Positions 42,398 to 53,791 of a stretch of 64,000 nucleotides of DNA are shown piece after piece. Source of the stretch: Phoma sp. XZ068 (lineage: Eukaryota > Ascomycota > Dothideomycetes > Pleosporales > Didymellaceae); the NCBI GenBank assembly GCA_004835665.1, contig RBKR01000002.1, positions 310,001-374,000 on the forward strand. The letters run 5' to 3'. Position 1 is the first letter of the stretch. The number at the start of each line of letters is the position of its first letter. Below the pieces are notes generated by a model, which had not been told where the DNA came from, made no database searches, and saw nothing but the letters and a program-made list of their open reading frames with translations. Made by a program: the position numbers and the translations under genes.

Positions 42398-43646
42398 CTA
42401 TCCCTCCCAAGGATACAATGCCTTAACAGCCTTTAGATCGCTCGCTGTCGGCACCAAGTTGAAGCCCAGGACTGCAGCGTTCTCATTTGTATGCTCTTTC
42501 GGCGGCGCATATCCCTCGCTGCCCTTCTTCCAAGCGACAAGCGGCATGTTCTGTACCGCAGGTCCCTTACCACCTGCCATGTTCATGGCGCTAGGGTAGT
42601 GCATGATCGACTTAAGGTCGTATCCTCGCTCATGCATGACAGTGTAGCGATGCTCAAAGCCGTCGTAGTTGCCATTCTTGTCCTTGTGGTGCATGTCGTA
42701 GTAACCTTGAGTCGAGTATTCGTGTGGCACGAAACCGAGCTGGTTCCAAGGCGACAGGAAAGAATAGATGGGTGAGCTGCACAGCTTGTCCATCGTCATG
42801 CTGGTCGTACTGTGGGTCGCCTGTTCGGTTTTGTCGTAGTTGGCAAGGTTCTTGCATTCGAAGTGGACGTAGTGATCTCCTGTGTAGGGTGGTGAGCGGT
42901 GATGTTATTGACAGTTGATAACGACGACTTACGATCAGGACGCTGGTGCTCGTGGGCCAGGCCAAGGACATGCCCGATCTCGTGAGCGGCAATCCAATGT
43001 TGGAAAGGCGCATTGCTGGCGAACATCTGGCTCCAGCCCATGCGTAGCTGATTGCGATGCGGGCGGTTGTCCCATTCCATGGGGTTGTATCCCATCGTAG
43101 CGAAGCCTCCCCAGGTCTTGTCCGGAAGAATGTCAATCACTAGAGTGCCGCTCGGGACTTTAGGGTTCCCTATAATGGTCAGTACCGAGCTTCGAATCAT
43201 CGCACATACTGCCTCGACATACATTGTTGACGATCTTCGTCGAGCCAGCAGAAGGCTGTCCCTTGACCATCCATCTGCTCCGAGAACCCTCCAAGACAAT
43301 GACCATTACCGGACCCGCCGTTTCCAAGCAGGTTGTGCCACATCTCCCAACCGCCCTGAATGGCTGGTCTCAGCTTAGTCTTTGTCTCCAGGTCAGGCCA
43401 GCAGAACTTGATGTTAACAATGCCCTTGTCATCTTTTGGCCATGGCTTCATGGGGCTCGTGCCGGCCAGTACATGAGCCCACCCCATTGCAGGATTAGCA
43501 TCGTAGTGAGCTGCGATCTCCTCGAGCAGAGTTGCATTGTCCGTGTACTTGAAGTCGTTGAGTGGCGGGGTGCAGGATGCTGCGAAGGCGGTGAGGGCTG
43601 TCCGTAAGAGCACAATGCGCCAAATCGAGGGAGCGGATTGAGACAT
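42398..43646 (-). CDS. Secreted astacin-like zinc metalloprotease (M12A)
   Basis: Astacins are extracellular zinc endopeptidases, common in animals and scarce in fungi. Three exons (43646-43223, 43169-42933, 42879-42398) encode 380 aa. A hydrophobic N terminus (IWRIVLLRTALTAFAASC) looks like a signal peptide. The zinc site HEIGHVLGLAHEHQRPD places ligands at H204, H208 and H214 with catalytic E205 and the family-specific Glu-Arg-Asp tail; the Met-turn SIMHYPS has M313 and the Tyr ligand Y315. The C-terminal ALYPW corresponds to the usual end of the domain. The segment before the domain (about 20-140) is a possible propeptide but has no clear FXGD-type Asp switch. All joins fall in frame and the domain is continuous across intron 2. 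It is probably active and secreted. Confidence 0.9.
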
Positions 43647-44961
43647 CGCGGATTGTGTCAGTGTGTGAGGAGAAAAGCGCAGGAGTTTGAATGCGGTGCT
43701 CGTTTAATACGATTGGGCTCAGTGCCCGAAGGTAAGCGAGACGCTGGGGCGTGTAAGTGAAGGGAATGGTCCACGATGAGTGTTCACTCAAATGTCTCAG
43801 GGGTAGTATGGCGCTCTGTATTCGTTCGTCCTCAATCTTTACACAGATTGAGCCAAGGTGAAATCAGTGATGAATTTCTGATATAGATCGTTATTAGACC
43901 CCCCTAAACCAGAAGCAATTGTAATCATCCCAGCCGTATACCTATTCTATACCGAGTAACGTAAGCTGAAGCATTTCTTCAAGCTAGAGCATTCCACGGC
44001 CCTGATCTACGGCTCTCATTCAGCCAAGTATCCAGTCTCTGCTCTCGCTCTTCTCGATGCTGTGATCTATGTGGTCCAGTTCTTAGGGTCCGTCTCGAGT
44101 CTGAAGTCGCCACATGTGGTCTTGTGTCGAGCTTGACTGTGATAACTTGGGACCTATCGGTAGGCTATTACTGATCAGTTCGAAGAAGAGCGGCATGCGG
44201 TCATGTGAAGATCGTACTGCTGCTGAGCCCATGATTTTGGATTCTGTTGAGCTTTGGGAGTTGCAAGCCGGACTTTTGAGAAAAGAAAAGGATACGAGTT
44301 GTAATGTGTTTCCCTGCCAGGCAGTGGATTGTACTCGTGTAGAACTGACATTCATAAATATACTTTCAATAGACTTCATGGCATGCCTTCTTATCTTCTA
44401 CTATGTTCTACTGTACGGTGGGAGTAAGTTCACCTGAGCCTATAATTCCGACGACTTCACCAGATCACTATCTCAATGGTGTTAACATTAGCCAGCAGAT
44501 CTCAATTCACACTATTGACTAGATCTCTTCGCCCTGTCTACTCTGTTGGCCCTGTGTTTCAGGTGATGGATAGTCTACACTTGGCGATAACATGGGTCTG
44601 ATGGGGCCGGAACGCGATTATACGAGAAGCCAGCGTAAGATATGGATTGATGACAATAATTTAAACCTGTAAGACGGCTTGTATTGCAATACTTGCAATT
44701 ATCATAGACTAAGTTTGTTGGATTTTATAACGTTGAGCTGCGTTTCTTTAATGAGTGTCCAAAGCACTGCGCCCATTACATAATTCCGAATATTGAGCAG
44801 GGCGTTTACAATCATTACGGTGTCCATCGACCAGCGGAATACGGCAGGAGTGTCCCAGACACTAACATCATACATTACGACTTGTGCGAGCTGGCTGCAC
44901 AGCGCGAGCTTGCCGGAAGCTCGTAGACGGTATCTGCCACACCAATAATTTTCGTTGCGCT
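43647..44961. other. AT-rich intergenic region
   Basis: The astacin promoter and the 3' flank of the zinc-finger gene lie here. From about 43830 to 44900 the sequence is noticeably more AT-rich than its surroundings. The only frame of note is 44114-44437 on the plus strand (107 codons, a hydrophobic end), which has no motif. No transposon or RNA gene is visible. Confidence 0.45.
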
Positions 44962-46334
44962 CTAGTAGAAGCTCTTTGAGTCCCCACCAAATTCACTACC
45001 AATCATGTTGAAGTCGAGGTGGCTGACAACCGTGGGCAAGAGATCGTCCTCTGGTATCGTGCTCATGAACTTGTTCCATAATTCTGCGTTGTCCATCAAA
45101 CCCTGCAGGGTTGCGGTGTGATGGTCCTTGTAGTCTTTACGTGGCGCCTGGGGCGGACGAGACGGAAAGGCGATCTTTTCGAAAGCCAGCTGCGCAAGAG
45201 CAGCTGCACTATCACCAGGCTTAAAATATTCGAGGCGATCCTGCAGATGTGGCCTTGTGTTTCTCTCAGGGTATCCTTCCACCCGACCAGTGTTATGTTG
45301 ATTCCAACCAAAGCCCGCTCTAAGCTGGGGCTGAGACTGCATGATCTTGCACCATTCTGTACGAATAGCCGGTCGTTGAAGAGACTGAATGACGTCGCTT
45401 TGTCGCCAGTCCTTCATAGTTTTACCATCCTTCTCGAAATGCTGCGCGACGTGGTTGCATCTTTCATTCCAGTCAGTGCTGAAATGGGTACAGAAGCCAC
45501 AGCCCCATCCGGAACGAGATAGTCGGTTTTGCCTTGCTGTTTCGAGGTGCCGCTCACTCTGACAAGTCTCGCAATTGTGACGTGTCTCGTGGTGATAGAG
45601 GAAATCCTTCTCCAGGAAGTAGATAGAGCTGCAAAGGTTGCACGGAAATACAAATGGGCGTTCTTGATAAGTGTTCTCATGTCGCTTCCAGTCGTACTTC
45701 TCGATGAAAGGTTCTTCACAAGAAGTACACCAATATCTTGGCTCTCTCTGGGATCGTCGACTTCGACGTGTGCGTGAGACGCACGTTGTGAAGGGATCCT
45801 TCTCCGGAGTGACATGGCGCTGCGTTGTTTTTCTTTTGGGAATAGATGATGGTGGTGATGTAGTTTTCTCAGCGGGACTAACGACATGTGTTGATGGCAT
45901 TGGAGTATGTAGGCTCATCGAAGCTCCGAGGCTGGATGTGCGTGGATTGTAGGGTTGTTCGGATACGTTTGACCACGATGAATTTGTCGACGCAATCGAT
46001 GAGCGCGACTGCCAGTGTGAAAAGACGCTAGCATTGGAGGTCCTGGGGTCTGAAGCAAACGATGATTGTGTCGATGTTGAAAAGCGTGGGTGCTGTAACG
46101 ACGGATGGTGGTACGCAGGGGCCGGGACGGACCAGCTACCTGGTTGTTGGGTTGAATAGTCTATGAATGTCATCAATCCTCCAATTCAACAGCCTGCTAG
46201 AGGGAGATCGCGTTACCTGGACATATATGGTTGTGCATCCAGGCTTCGTTCTGTTGGTTGATAGGCAGGTGCTGTCCGTCGATATAGTCTGGAATAGGAA
46301 ACAAGGACTCTTCCATGTTCATCTCCATATCCAT
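44962..46334 (-). CDS. C2H2-type zinc-finger protein, 438 aa
   Basis: A putative nuclear regulator of a fungal-specific C2H2 group. Exon 1 (46334-46217) and exon 2 (46160-44962) join in frame across a 56-base intron, adding an acidic N terminus with repeated Met (MDMEMNMEESLFPIPDYIDG). Residues 45-160 are Ser/Thr/Pro-rich, then a basic patch (SRTRRSRRSQREPR) precedes the fingers. Finger-like units are CTSCEEPF (its second His is not in the canonical place), CNLCSSIYFLEKDFLYHHETRH and CGFCTHFSTDWNERCNHVAQH, followed by the segment MKDWRQSDVIQSLQRP that recurs in this fungal family. The first finger is therefore probably degenerate. The open frame extends upstream of the chosen Met without another Met before a stop, so an unseen 5' exon is possible. 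Confidence 0.82.
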
Positions 46335-49300
46335 GTTCGCTGTAGTATCCTTATCGTAAGGCGAACCTGCGCCAACGTCTTGGATAGAAAAGTTCGGAGT
46401 ATTAATACATTAAAAAAAGCCCTTTGCTCAAAAGCGGGGAAGTGAAGTGTCAACCAAATGGTGAGAACACGCGAGTACCGCTGAAATTAGACAAGCTGCT
46501 CATTCCTTGCCTCATGGTGACCGATCTTAATAGCACCGTACTCGAGTTGGTGAGGCTACAAGATGCGTCCGAAAGTGGCTAGTCGACAGATGTTCACCTG
46601 AAACGCGGCCGCAGAGCGCGCCTCTGGCAGCTGGCGTGTTTCGTTTCAAACATCAACACACGGAGCCCTCGAAGTGACGTTGGTTGGCCATAACCTGAGA
46701 GCACAGACGCGCATCACATTTTGTGCGTGTACACACAGTGCATGCGTTCACTCGCCGTCAGGGCGAGCAAAAGAAGTGGAGTGGCGAGGGATGTTGAGGG
46801 TGAGGAGGCTGAAACGCGTCTGGCAGACAGGCAACCGCGCCGGTCAACAAACTAGCTGTCGTCATCACAGAGGAGGAATGCAACCACATGGCATCGCTGC
46901 AGAAGGGGGGCACAAGACTATCGATAGACACATTACTTTGTGTTGATTCTGCTTATAATCCTTGTTCACCAGAGCCTCGATTGCGGAGCACCCCGATGTT
47001 GGGACCAGTCCACTCCCATTCATTCCTTTGATCCCATTTTCCAGATCAAAGAAAGGTCGTCAAAGCTAGCAGATGGGAGGCCTGAACCATTGGGATGGGT
47101 ATCGATGAAGACGACAGGCATTGCAGCACGTGTATTCTGTTCACGCGCGGTAAAGTTGGAAGGCTACACTTCGGAAGAGATGCCTCCTACAGGTCTCGTT
47201 GGTCAGACTGCTGGCCTTGAAATATTGATCATGTGTTGCGAAGGCGGAAATGCCCCACACGCTGCCTACACCGGATTGCCGATGCAGATCATCCATGCAT
47301 GTGAGCGACTCGGCTATGTCATTGACGTGCGTTCATGTTATGCTGCTCTGGTGGTTACAAGTCACCCTAGCTTCTTTCTCAATGGCTTCAATGCCTCGAG
47401 ACCGTTGCGTTGTCAAGTCTTTGATGCGTACAAAGTTTTTACGTCCCACTGCGACCTGAAAGGTCTCCCTTTCATGTGCTTACGGGTAGTAACCTGTCCC
47501 CTTGGCTCGCACGAGCTCTTGGCTCACTGACTTGGCCAAGGCCTACCAGGCGCCTCGAACTACGCTGAGCGTACCTGACCTTGGGTATCTTTTGCCAGGA
47601 ATTGACATCCTGCCGGCCCAATATTGTTCTGGTCCATGCCGTAAGCAGAGAAAAGGCCAATGTCACCAGTCTGACCAGTCTTTCCGGCGGGGGAGAATGT
47701 GCTCATCACAAAAGCGACGAAGGCGGATGCTTTGTCCTTGGCCGGCAACTCCCAGATAAGGATTCGAGGACGGACGTTATGAGGGAGGTCACAATGGTGA
47801 GAGTTTAGAGTCGTTCAGGGTCGGGACCTGGGCGCAGGGTGTACGCGGTCGTGCTGAGGAAAGTCGGTCTGTGGCGGGGCGTTGGCAGGGGAGGATTCGA
47901 TCTGAAGGTCTGTCAATCATGCAGTGATCAGCCCAAAACGATTCAAGGGTCGCGCTGGAGAATCTTAGAGCATTGAAGAGGCTGGTGCGAATAGAAGTAG
48001 GATAGTGTAAGGCGTTCGAGAAAGCCATTCGTAAGGTGGAGATAGAGCCGGTGAAGTCGACGTAGCCAAGCTCGCAAGTCCGTATAACTTCAGAGCGCAC
48101 GTGTAATGCTGGGGGTGACAGGCCAGTACGCAAGCATTGAAGATCTTCGTGCTTTCTGGGGCTCGTGGCATCGCGGTGGAGGCTCTCGAGTGACTGGGGT
48201 TGTCAATGGCCGGCCCCTGCACTCGCGGTGTTGTTGTGCAGTTGCAAAGCTCCTTCCCCTTCACACACAGCGCCCAACCCCTCGCCACCACACCACCCCA
48301 CCACCGCAACCTCTGGCTTGACCTGTAGCGTACTGACTTGGATACGATCGAGCAGCATGAGCATGAGAGAACTTTCCGTTTTTCTCCTTGTCCTACACTG
48401 CGCCACACCAGCTGTTTCGCAGCCAAGCGGCCCACCTTTGCTGGCATTCTCTCCCCTCTCTTAAACGCCTTCGCAGAATGGATCTTCTATGATGGAATGA
48501 GGGGAGCCATAGTGCCCCTCGCTCGAATGAACCGACACTGTTCATGCTTAACGTGCAGGAGCGTCGAACGCATTGTGCGGCGCGCCCTACCTCCGCGGCC
48601 AAAGGAGAACAACAAGGGAATTAGCCAATACAAGGCCATTAGCCTGCCATACTTACACACACAGATCAGAACCAAGAGACTGACTGATCAATACAGTCTT
48701 TCTTGAAAGAACGCCCCGAGCTCTTAGTCCAGCTCCCGCCCCATCGCCGGGACTAAAACGAGGCGCTCACATTGGACCGCAACGACAGGCAGCCCCGAAA
48801 CAATGACAGGAGCAGCCTCTTACCTTGTGGGCTCGCAAATTAAATCAAATGCGCGCGCCGCCGCCGCTCCCTCGAACCTCTCACCTTACCGAAAGACATC
48901 CTCAGCGTAAGCCCCCGCGACGAGCCACACCGTCGAAACCAAAGCAAAGTGTCCTGAACACAGCTCACCCTACTCTTTCAATGATACACGAGAGCGCAGA
49001 GAAGCAGCGTGCATACTGGTGATACTGCATGATCAAAGTTGCCGCCACAAATCTTGGACCTTGCCTAAGCTCAGCATGATCTATAGACAGGCCACGCTTT
49101 GGACTGCGCCGGCTTGATGTCGATAGGAGCGAGAAGAGTAGCGGCTGTCCATACTGTACCTTGGGGTCGATCTGCCTCGGCCAGGAACTGGCCAGTGAGC
49201 TGAGATACGAGACCCAGAAATGCAACCCCAAGCGAGCTGCATGAATCGTTGCGCGACGACGAATTACAATCATAGGAGGGTCTTGCAACGTGTTGCAGAT

Positions 49301-49969
49301 ATAATGTCCGGGCGCTAGAGCCGACAATGTCCGTGGCAGCCTTCGAGAACTGGAATGCAGATGAGGAAAGAGACCGTAACCCACGAGGCAGATAAACAGA
49401 ACAGCAGGAAAGAACACACCACGATAAAAGAACGGTGAATATTACTGTCTGGAAAAGAAGATGCGGGTTTTGAACGACAGACACAACGAGTAAGGACAGG
49501 GAAACAATGCGCTGGGCACATCAGTTAGTCTCGGCTGCTTGGGTATCGAACTCATCAACCGACAACACCAGAGTCCCACGATCGACAGGCCGGCCACTCA
49601 CAGAGCCATTGCGTATTGCAGGTGTCCGTAGCGTTGATCGCGAGTCGTGGTGGCATGTTCCATTGTGCATGGAGCGAGTGCGGCGATGCTCGATCCAGCC
49701 TAACCTCAGCTCGAGGAACGGCTTTGGAACGCCTTCAAACTTCTCGAGGGTCTGACAGCACCAGTGCATGGAAACCGTCGGTCAATTTGGCGCAGTGGGA
49801 CGCGTCTTTCTCCCGGTGCACTTTAAGCCATCGGTCCATGGCGAACTCGAGAGTTGATCCACGCGCACTGGACTGGCCGAAGGATGCGCAATATGCCTGC
49901 CAGTTGTCCATCAAGATACCACACAACTCGCTAAATTCAGGTACATTTCTTGGTCGACCTGCTTCCGTC
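46335..49969. other. Gene-poor region, 3.6 kb
   Basis: No confident gene. Candidates are a 196-codon plus-strand frame at 46940-47530 without motifs, and a series of minus-strand frames between about 49960 and 48965 (a 70-codon extension past the lipoate ligase stop, an 82-codon frame at 49769-49521, and two overlapping hydrophobic frames at 49484-49071 and 49417-48965) that could be exons of one gene but lack a consistent splice model. Sequence between 48106 and 48900 contains CA-rich tracts (near 48260-48310) and purine/pyrimidine runs. I see no RNA gene or transposon. Confidence 0.35.
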
Positions 49970-51312
49970 TCAAATTCTGGGAAATTCTGGAACGGGCAAC
50001 AACTCTTCCAGCCGCTTCGCAACAGCGGCACATCGGTCGTTAAAAGGCTCGACGTTGGCCTGCAGTAGCATTGTCCAGTCGGACACATCTTGCAGTTTTG
50101 TGCCAACAAGCGCCGAACGAATATCTTCATGTGTCTCGTCCGCAAGTTCGGCCTTGACATCAAAGCTCTTTATGATGCCATGATGCACATTCATGGTGAC
50201 CTCGGGGCCATCAACAAAGTCAAGTTTGGCGTCGAATTGGGGTGTCTGTGCCCACATCCAATCTTGCGTCTGCAGCTGTCAACACTTTTCTATTCGAAGC
50301 AGAGCAAACGCGAGATACTCACACGAAGTTCATCATAACCCTTTTTGATGTCAGGGATGTTCAGATAGTCATCGCCAACGGTCTCAGCGACATCGATCTT
50401 GCCAACATCTGCATACATAGCTGCAAACACTTCTTGCAAACGCTGCTGGTATGCTTTCAGGTCCAGCCCAATGTTAGAAACTGGAGAGCTGACACTCTCG
50501 ACGCCCTTGGCTTCGATGTTGTGCTTTGCTGGAGAGCGCAGATACTGCGAGATGATGTGCAGGTTTGGCGACTCTAGAAGCGTGGTCGCATGGTGTAGGG
50601 CTCGCAGTCGTGTGAGCTTATATGCCGATCCAGAAACCTTCAGTGGTCTCGGGATACCCTCGTCGACAGTAAATGGAGTGCGGTGCGTGTCTTCAGGATC
50701 GGATGGGCGCTTCTCGTGCCCTTGGTCGAGCACGATGTCGTGTCGTTCGTTAACCCTCGCTCGTTCGATCCCTTGTTGTCGCAATGCGCGCACGACCATC
50801 TCAGCATGCTTGTCCCTGGTGAAATCGCTGCGCGGGCAGGTAATACTCCAGTTGAGATTGCCCTGGTCATGAAAGACCGTGCCGCCGCCCGAGCGACGAC
50901 GCACAATGTCAACAGCGCCTATCCCAGGAGGTTCAGTCTCCTTCAGCTCTTCCGAGCCAGTCGCAGCGTTGAGGATGCTCAAGTTTACTTCAGTCCACGG
51001 GTTCTGGTTGCGACCGATCACCACACATGGCCGGTTCACGTACAGGAAGAGGACGGTGCTGTCTGGCGGCGACTTGCGCAGGATGTGATCTTCGATACTA
51101 AGGTTGAGATATGGATCGCTACTTCGAGAGATGTAGCTCTGCAGCTTGTTCGCAGGATTCGAAAGGGTCTCGGTGAACGCCGAAAAAGGTCGTCGCGCGT
51201 ACATTGGCCGCCATGGCGATTTCGCAGTCGGTACGAGCCAATGTAGAGTGCTATGACATTTGGTGGAGCTTCTGGAGAGATACGACAGCTGGAGACCCCT
51301 TGATGGTGCCAT
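49970..51312 (-). CDS. AIM22: Lipoate-protein ligase A-type enzyme, mitochondrial
   Basis: LplA-type ligases attach lipoate to E2 and H proteins of 2-oxoacid dehydrogenase and glycine-cleavage complexes. Exon 1 (51312-50323) and exon 2 (50269-49970) join in phase 0 and encode 429 aa. The first 45 residues are basic and Ser-rich (YLSRSSTKCHSTLHW) as expected for a mitochondrial presequence. The BPL/LplA catalytic domain starts near 55: SIEDHIL, then PCVVIGRNQNPWTEVN, the adenylate-binding RRRSGGGTVFHD (138-149) and the lysine motif KVSGSAYK (225-232). Exon 2 carries the C-terminal accessory region beginning TQDWMWAQTPQFD, which ends abruptly after PEFPRI. Yeast Aim22 is about 409 aa, so the length fits. 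Whether it acts as a ligase or as a lipoyltransferase is not resolved by sequence. Confidence 0.92.
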
Positions 51313-52968
51313 TGCGCTCGACGGTAGAGTCGGTGTTGAAGTTCAGAAGCTCCAAATGCTGTGAGCTTCCGACGGGCCAAATTGCCGGGCGGTGTCCGAC
51401 AGCGGCGGCCCCACGCTTCATCACTCGGAACGTCAAAACTCATACTTCAACCTCCCACTCACACACGAGGACCATACGACGCGTTTTCTCCAAGAACCAG
51501 CGCAGTACAACATTATTCTATCTTCGGGCTTCATAATCGTACCGAAAAACTCGCCCTGAGCGCATTCTCTGTTCGTATACGTCCGTTATGGACGTGATGC
51601 TTGCTTGCATCAACCAACGCGAAATAACCCATTATCTCAGCAGAGGTTTAAGATTTTCTTTGCATTAAAGCTCCTTTACCTAGTCACCAGACCGATGGAT
51701 TTTGAATCTGGATCCCAATCACTGGAGGCCTGGAGTTGTGTGTGGTTCGCACACAACACGTCAACAAGACGAAAGGTTGTGAAGTATCAGTTTTCTCTCA
51801 GGTCACTGTCGCATTTTCTTTACGAAGCAACCGATAGGGATCCAGCAGTCCCGAACGTTCTCCTTCTTCGTCAAGAGCCAGGTCAAACATTGATGGTTTC
51901 CCCCTGAGATTTTCAGCAAAGCTGCACCGACATGCAAGCCTTTCAACTCTCTTACTTCTCTTTATGTCATTCGGTACCCCTATTCTCGATGGATCACTAT
52001 GTCGTCTGTGAGGCAAATCTCGTAGCACTACGCGCAGGTAGCCGTGCTCTGGTAAAATTTTGTCGTCAAAGGTTCCACGGTTCATCCACATACGATTTAC
52101 AAAGGTTTGGTAGGTAACCCATCTTGACTATCTCTAGACGCACTTGCTGACTTGCACCGAATAGATGTTACTGCTGCCTGGGCTGCTATGTTGCCGCGAC
52201 CTCGCCGCTGTCGTGTTCGAAGCGGCCGTTGTGGGGACTGGAGGTCACCTTCACCTGAACAACCTCGCGGACTCTATCCCTTCACATCTACAGCGCCCAC
52301 ATCTACAGCGCTCGCACTGATGTGCTTGCCAAAATCTCTTCTGGGAAGGGGATCATTGGCCCTTGATTATATATAGCCCACAAGGTAAGTTTATTTCATC
52401 AGAAGACTTGTTGATAGCGCGGTGGTGCCGCTTCACGTTCGACCCCCAAAACCCCTGAGTTCGAATCCCGCTAATAGCAACAACAGGAAGGTATCCAAGT
52501 ACGGAAGCGACCTCGTTATCCCCCTCCCCAGCGTTGCTTTGAATATTTGTCTGTCCGCTAATTTGATTCTAGTCATTGCTTTCCGGGGTTGTTCTCTTTA
52601 CTTGGTAAGTTCTCCCCCTTCCCTTCCACCGAAACGAGCAGCACCGCCTCTCAACAAGTCTTCTGTTTTTGCCTTTTTTTGCTACTTAGCGCAGTATCCT
52701 GTACGGGCATGTACGCAAACCAGGCTTGCAGGAATGGATGCGCACAGAAATCAGCTCTCCTTGACCTTTGAACGTAGCAGCAGCTTTCAATGAACGAAAG
52801 GGGCACCGCCTGGTTTGTTAACTATGCTGGTCTTGTGCTGTATTTCAAGTGTGAACTCGCGAGCTATTGTTTTGCGGCCAATTTGCACTCACCTGGCTCT
52901 CCCCTCAAAAAGTCATCTCCCCACAACACCCACAACACCCACAACATTATCACCCCACAACCACCACA
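51313..52968. other. Intergenic region with a tRNA-like sequence
   Basis: The first 300 bases are the ligase promoter. Frames at 51204-51536, 51361-51597, 51605-51907 and 52422-52793 (plus strand) lack motifs and overlap one another. A degenerate tRNA-like sequence sits at 52409-52482. The segment 52900-52968 is a CACAACACC-repeat leader before the possible small gene. Confidence 0.4.
52409..52482 (+). pseudogene. Degenerate tRNA-like sequence
   Basis: The A-box-like TAGCGCGGTGG (52415-52425) and B-box-like AGTTCGAATCC (52458-52468) are spaced as in a tRNA of about 74 bases, and TGTTG at one end pairs with CAACA at the other. The T stem and anticodon stem do not pair properly, and no anticodon can be assigned. 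It may be a decayed tRNA gene or the head of a tRNA-derived SINE. Confidence 0.35.
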
Positions 52969-53405
52969 ATGCTCTCCTTCCTCCGCAGTCTCCTCTGCCT
53001 GGGCCCTTCGCCCTCCTCGCCCGCTCCTCCGCCTCCTCCACCGCACCCTCAGACCGGGCCCCGTGCCGCCCCTGCCGCCATCACCCTCTTGCCACGACCA
53101 CAGATCGGGCGAGTGCCTAGCGCACTGCTCGTGAGACGCAGCATCGCCGGCCAGTAAGTTGCCTCCCTCGTTATGTCCCTTTGGGTCCCAAAAGCTGCGC
53201 ATGGCCTTCTTGAGGCACCTCAAGCCGCGTGCCGTACGAGTTCTTGGTTGAAGCATCGACTTGAGGCCCTCCCTCGCCATTCCAATCATTTCAAACCGCC
53301 TGCTCAAGAATAGCTGTATACGTAGGATACTAACAATGTGATAGCCCCGTTCCTACCAACATGACGGTGACAACCGTCCGCGCCCTCCCGCGCTCTCGCC
53401 CTTGA
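52969..53405 (+). CDS. Possible small protein, 81 aa, two exons
   Basis: Unrecognised. Exon 1 (52969-53153) ends at a consensus donor GTAAGT; exon 2 (53345-53405) follows an acceptor with a perfect ACTAAC branch site, giving a 191-base intron. The N terminus MLSFLRSLLCLG is hydrophobic and followed by a Pro run, then a basic, Ala/Arg-rich stretch (PRPQIGRVPSALLVRRS) reminiscent of a mitochondrial presequence. The ATG has a good context (CACAATG) after a CA-rich leader. The product is very short after the presequence-like part, so this may be a truncated or mis-modelled gene, or a longer one whose later exons I cannot see. Confidence 0.35.
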
Positions 53406-53791
53406 TGGCGGTTTTCCTCCGTCGATATGGTCAGCGAACCTTTACAACGTGTGAATGTGCTCCACTTACATATTTACAGTAGTTTGGTACTGATATGGCT
53501 TCAATGGCAGAATAAAAGTCTTTTCTCACGCTCATTTACGCATCTGTGTGCTACGTGATGTCGCGCTAATTCTACTCAGCAAGGCTGACTCGGTTCCCCA
53601 CATCCGGGACCGGAATCTGTAGCATGACAGAACGACAATCGCGGCAAGGAACCAGTGTGTCGGTATTGGTCACAAACTTAGCAAATTATAAGAACAGGCA
53701 TCGTGCTCCGCTCCATAGCTATCACGGCGCACTTGAGTGTGAAATTTCGAAACGACTCCAAGCACCTCGACATCAGCATCAGATCTACAAC
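53406..53791. other. Intergenic region before the monooxygenase gene
   Basis: The monooxygenase frame is open upstream to 53624, but the added residues do not resemble family N termini, so this is treated as promoter and leader. An AT-rich patch around 53455-53520 may hold promoter elements. Confidence 0.5.
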
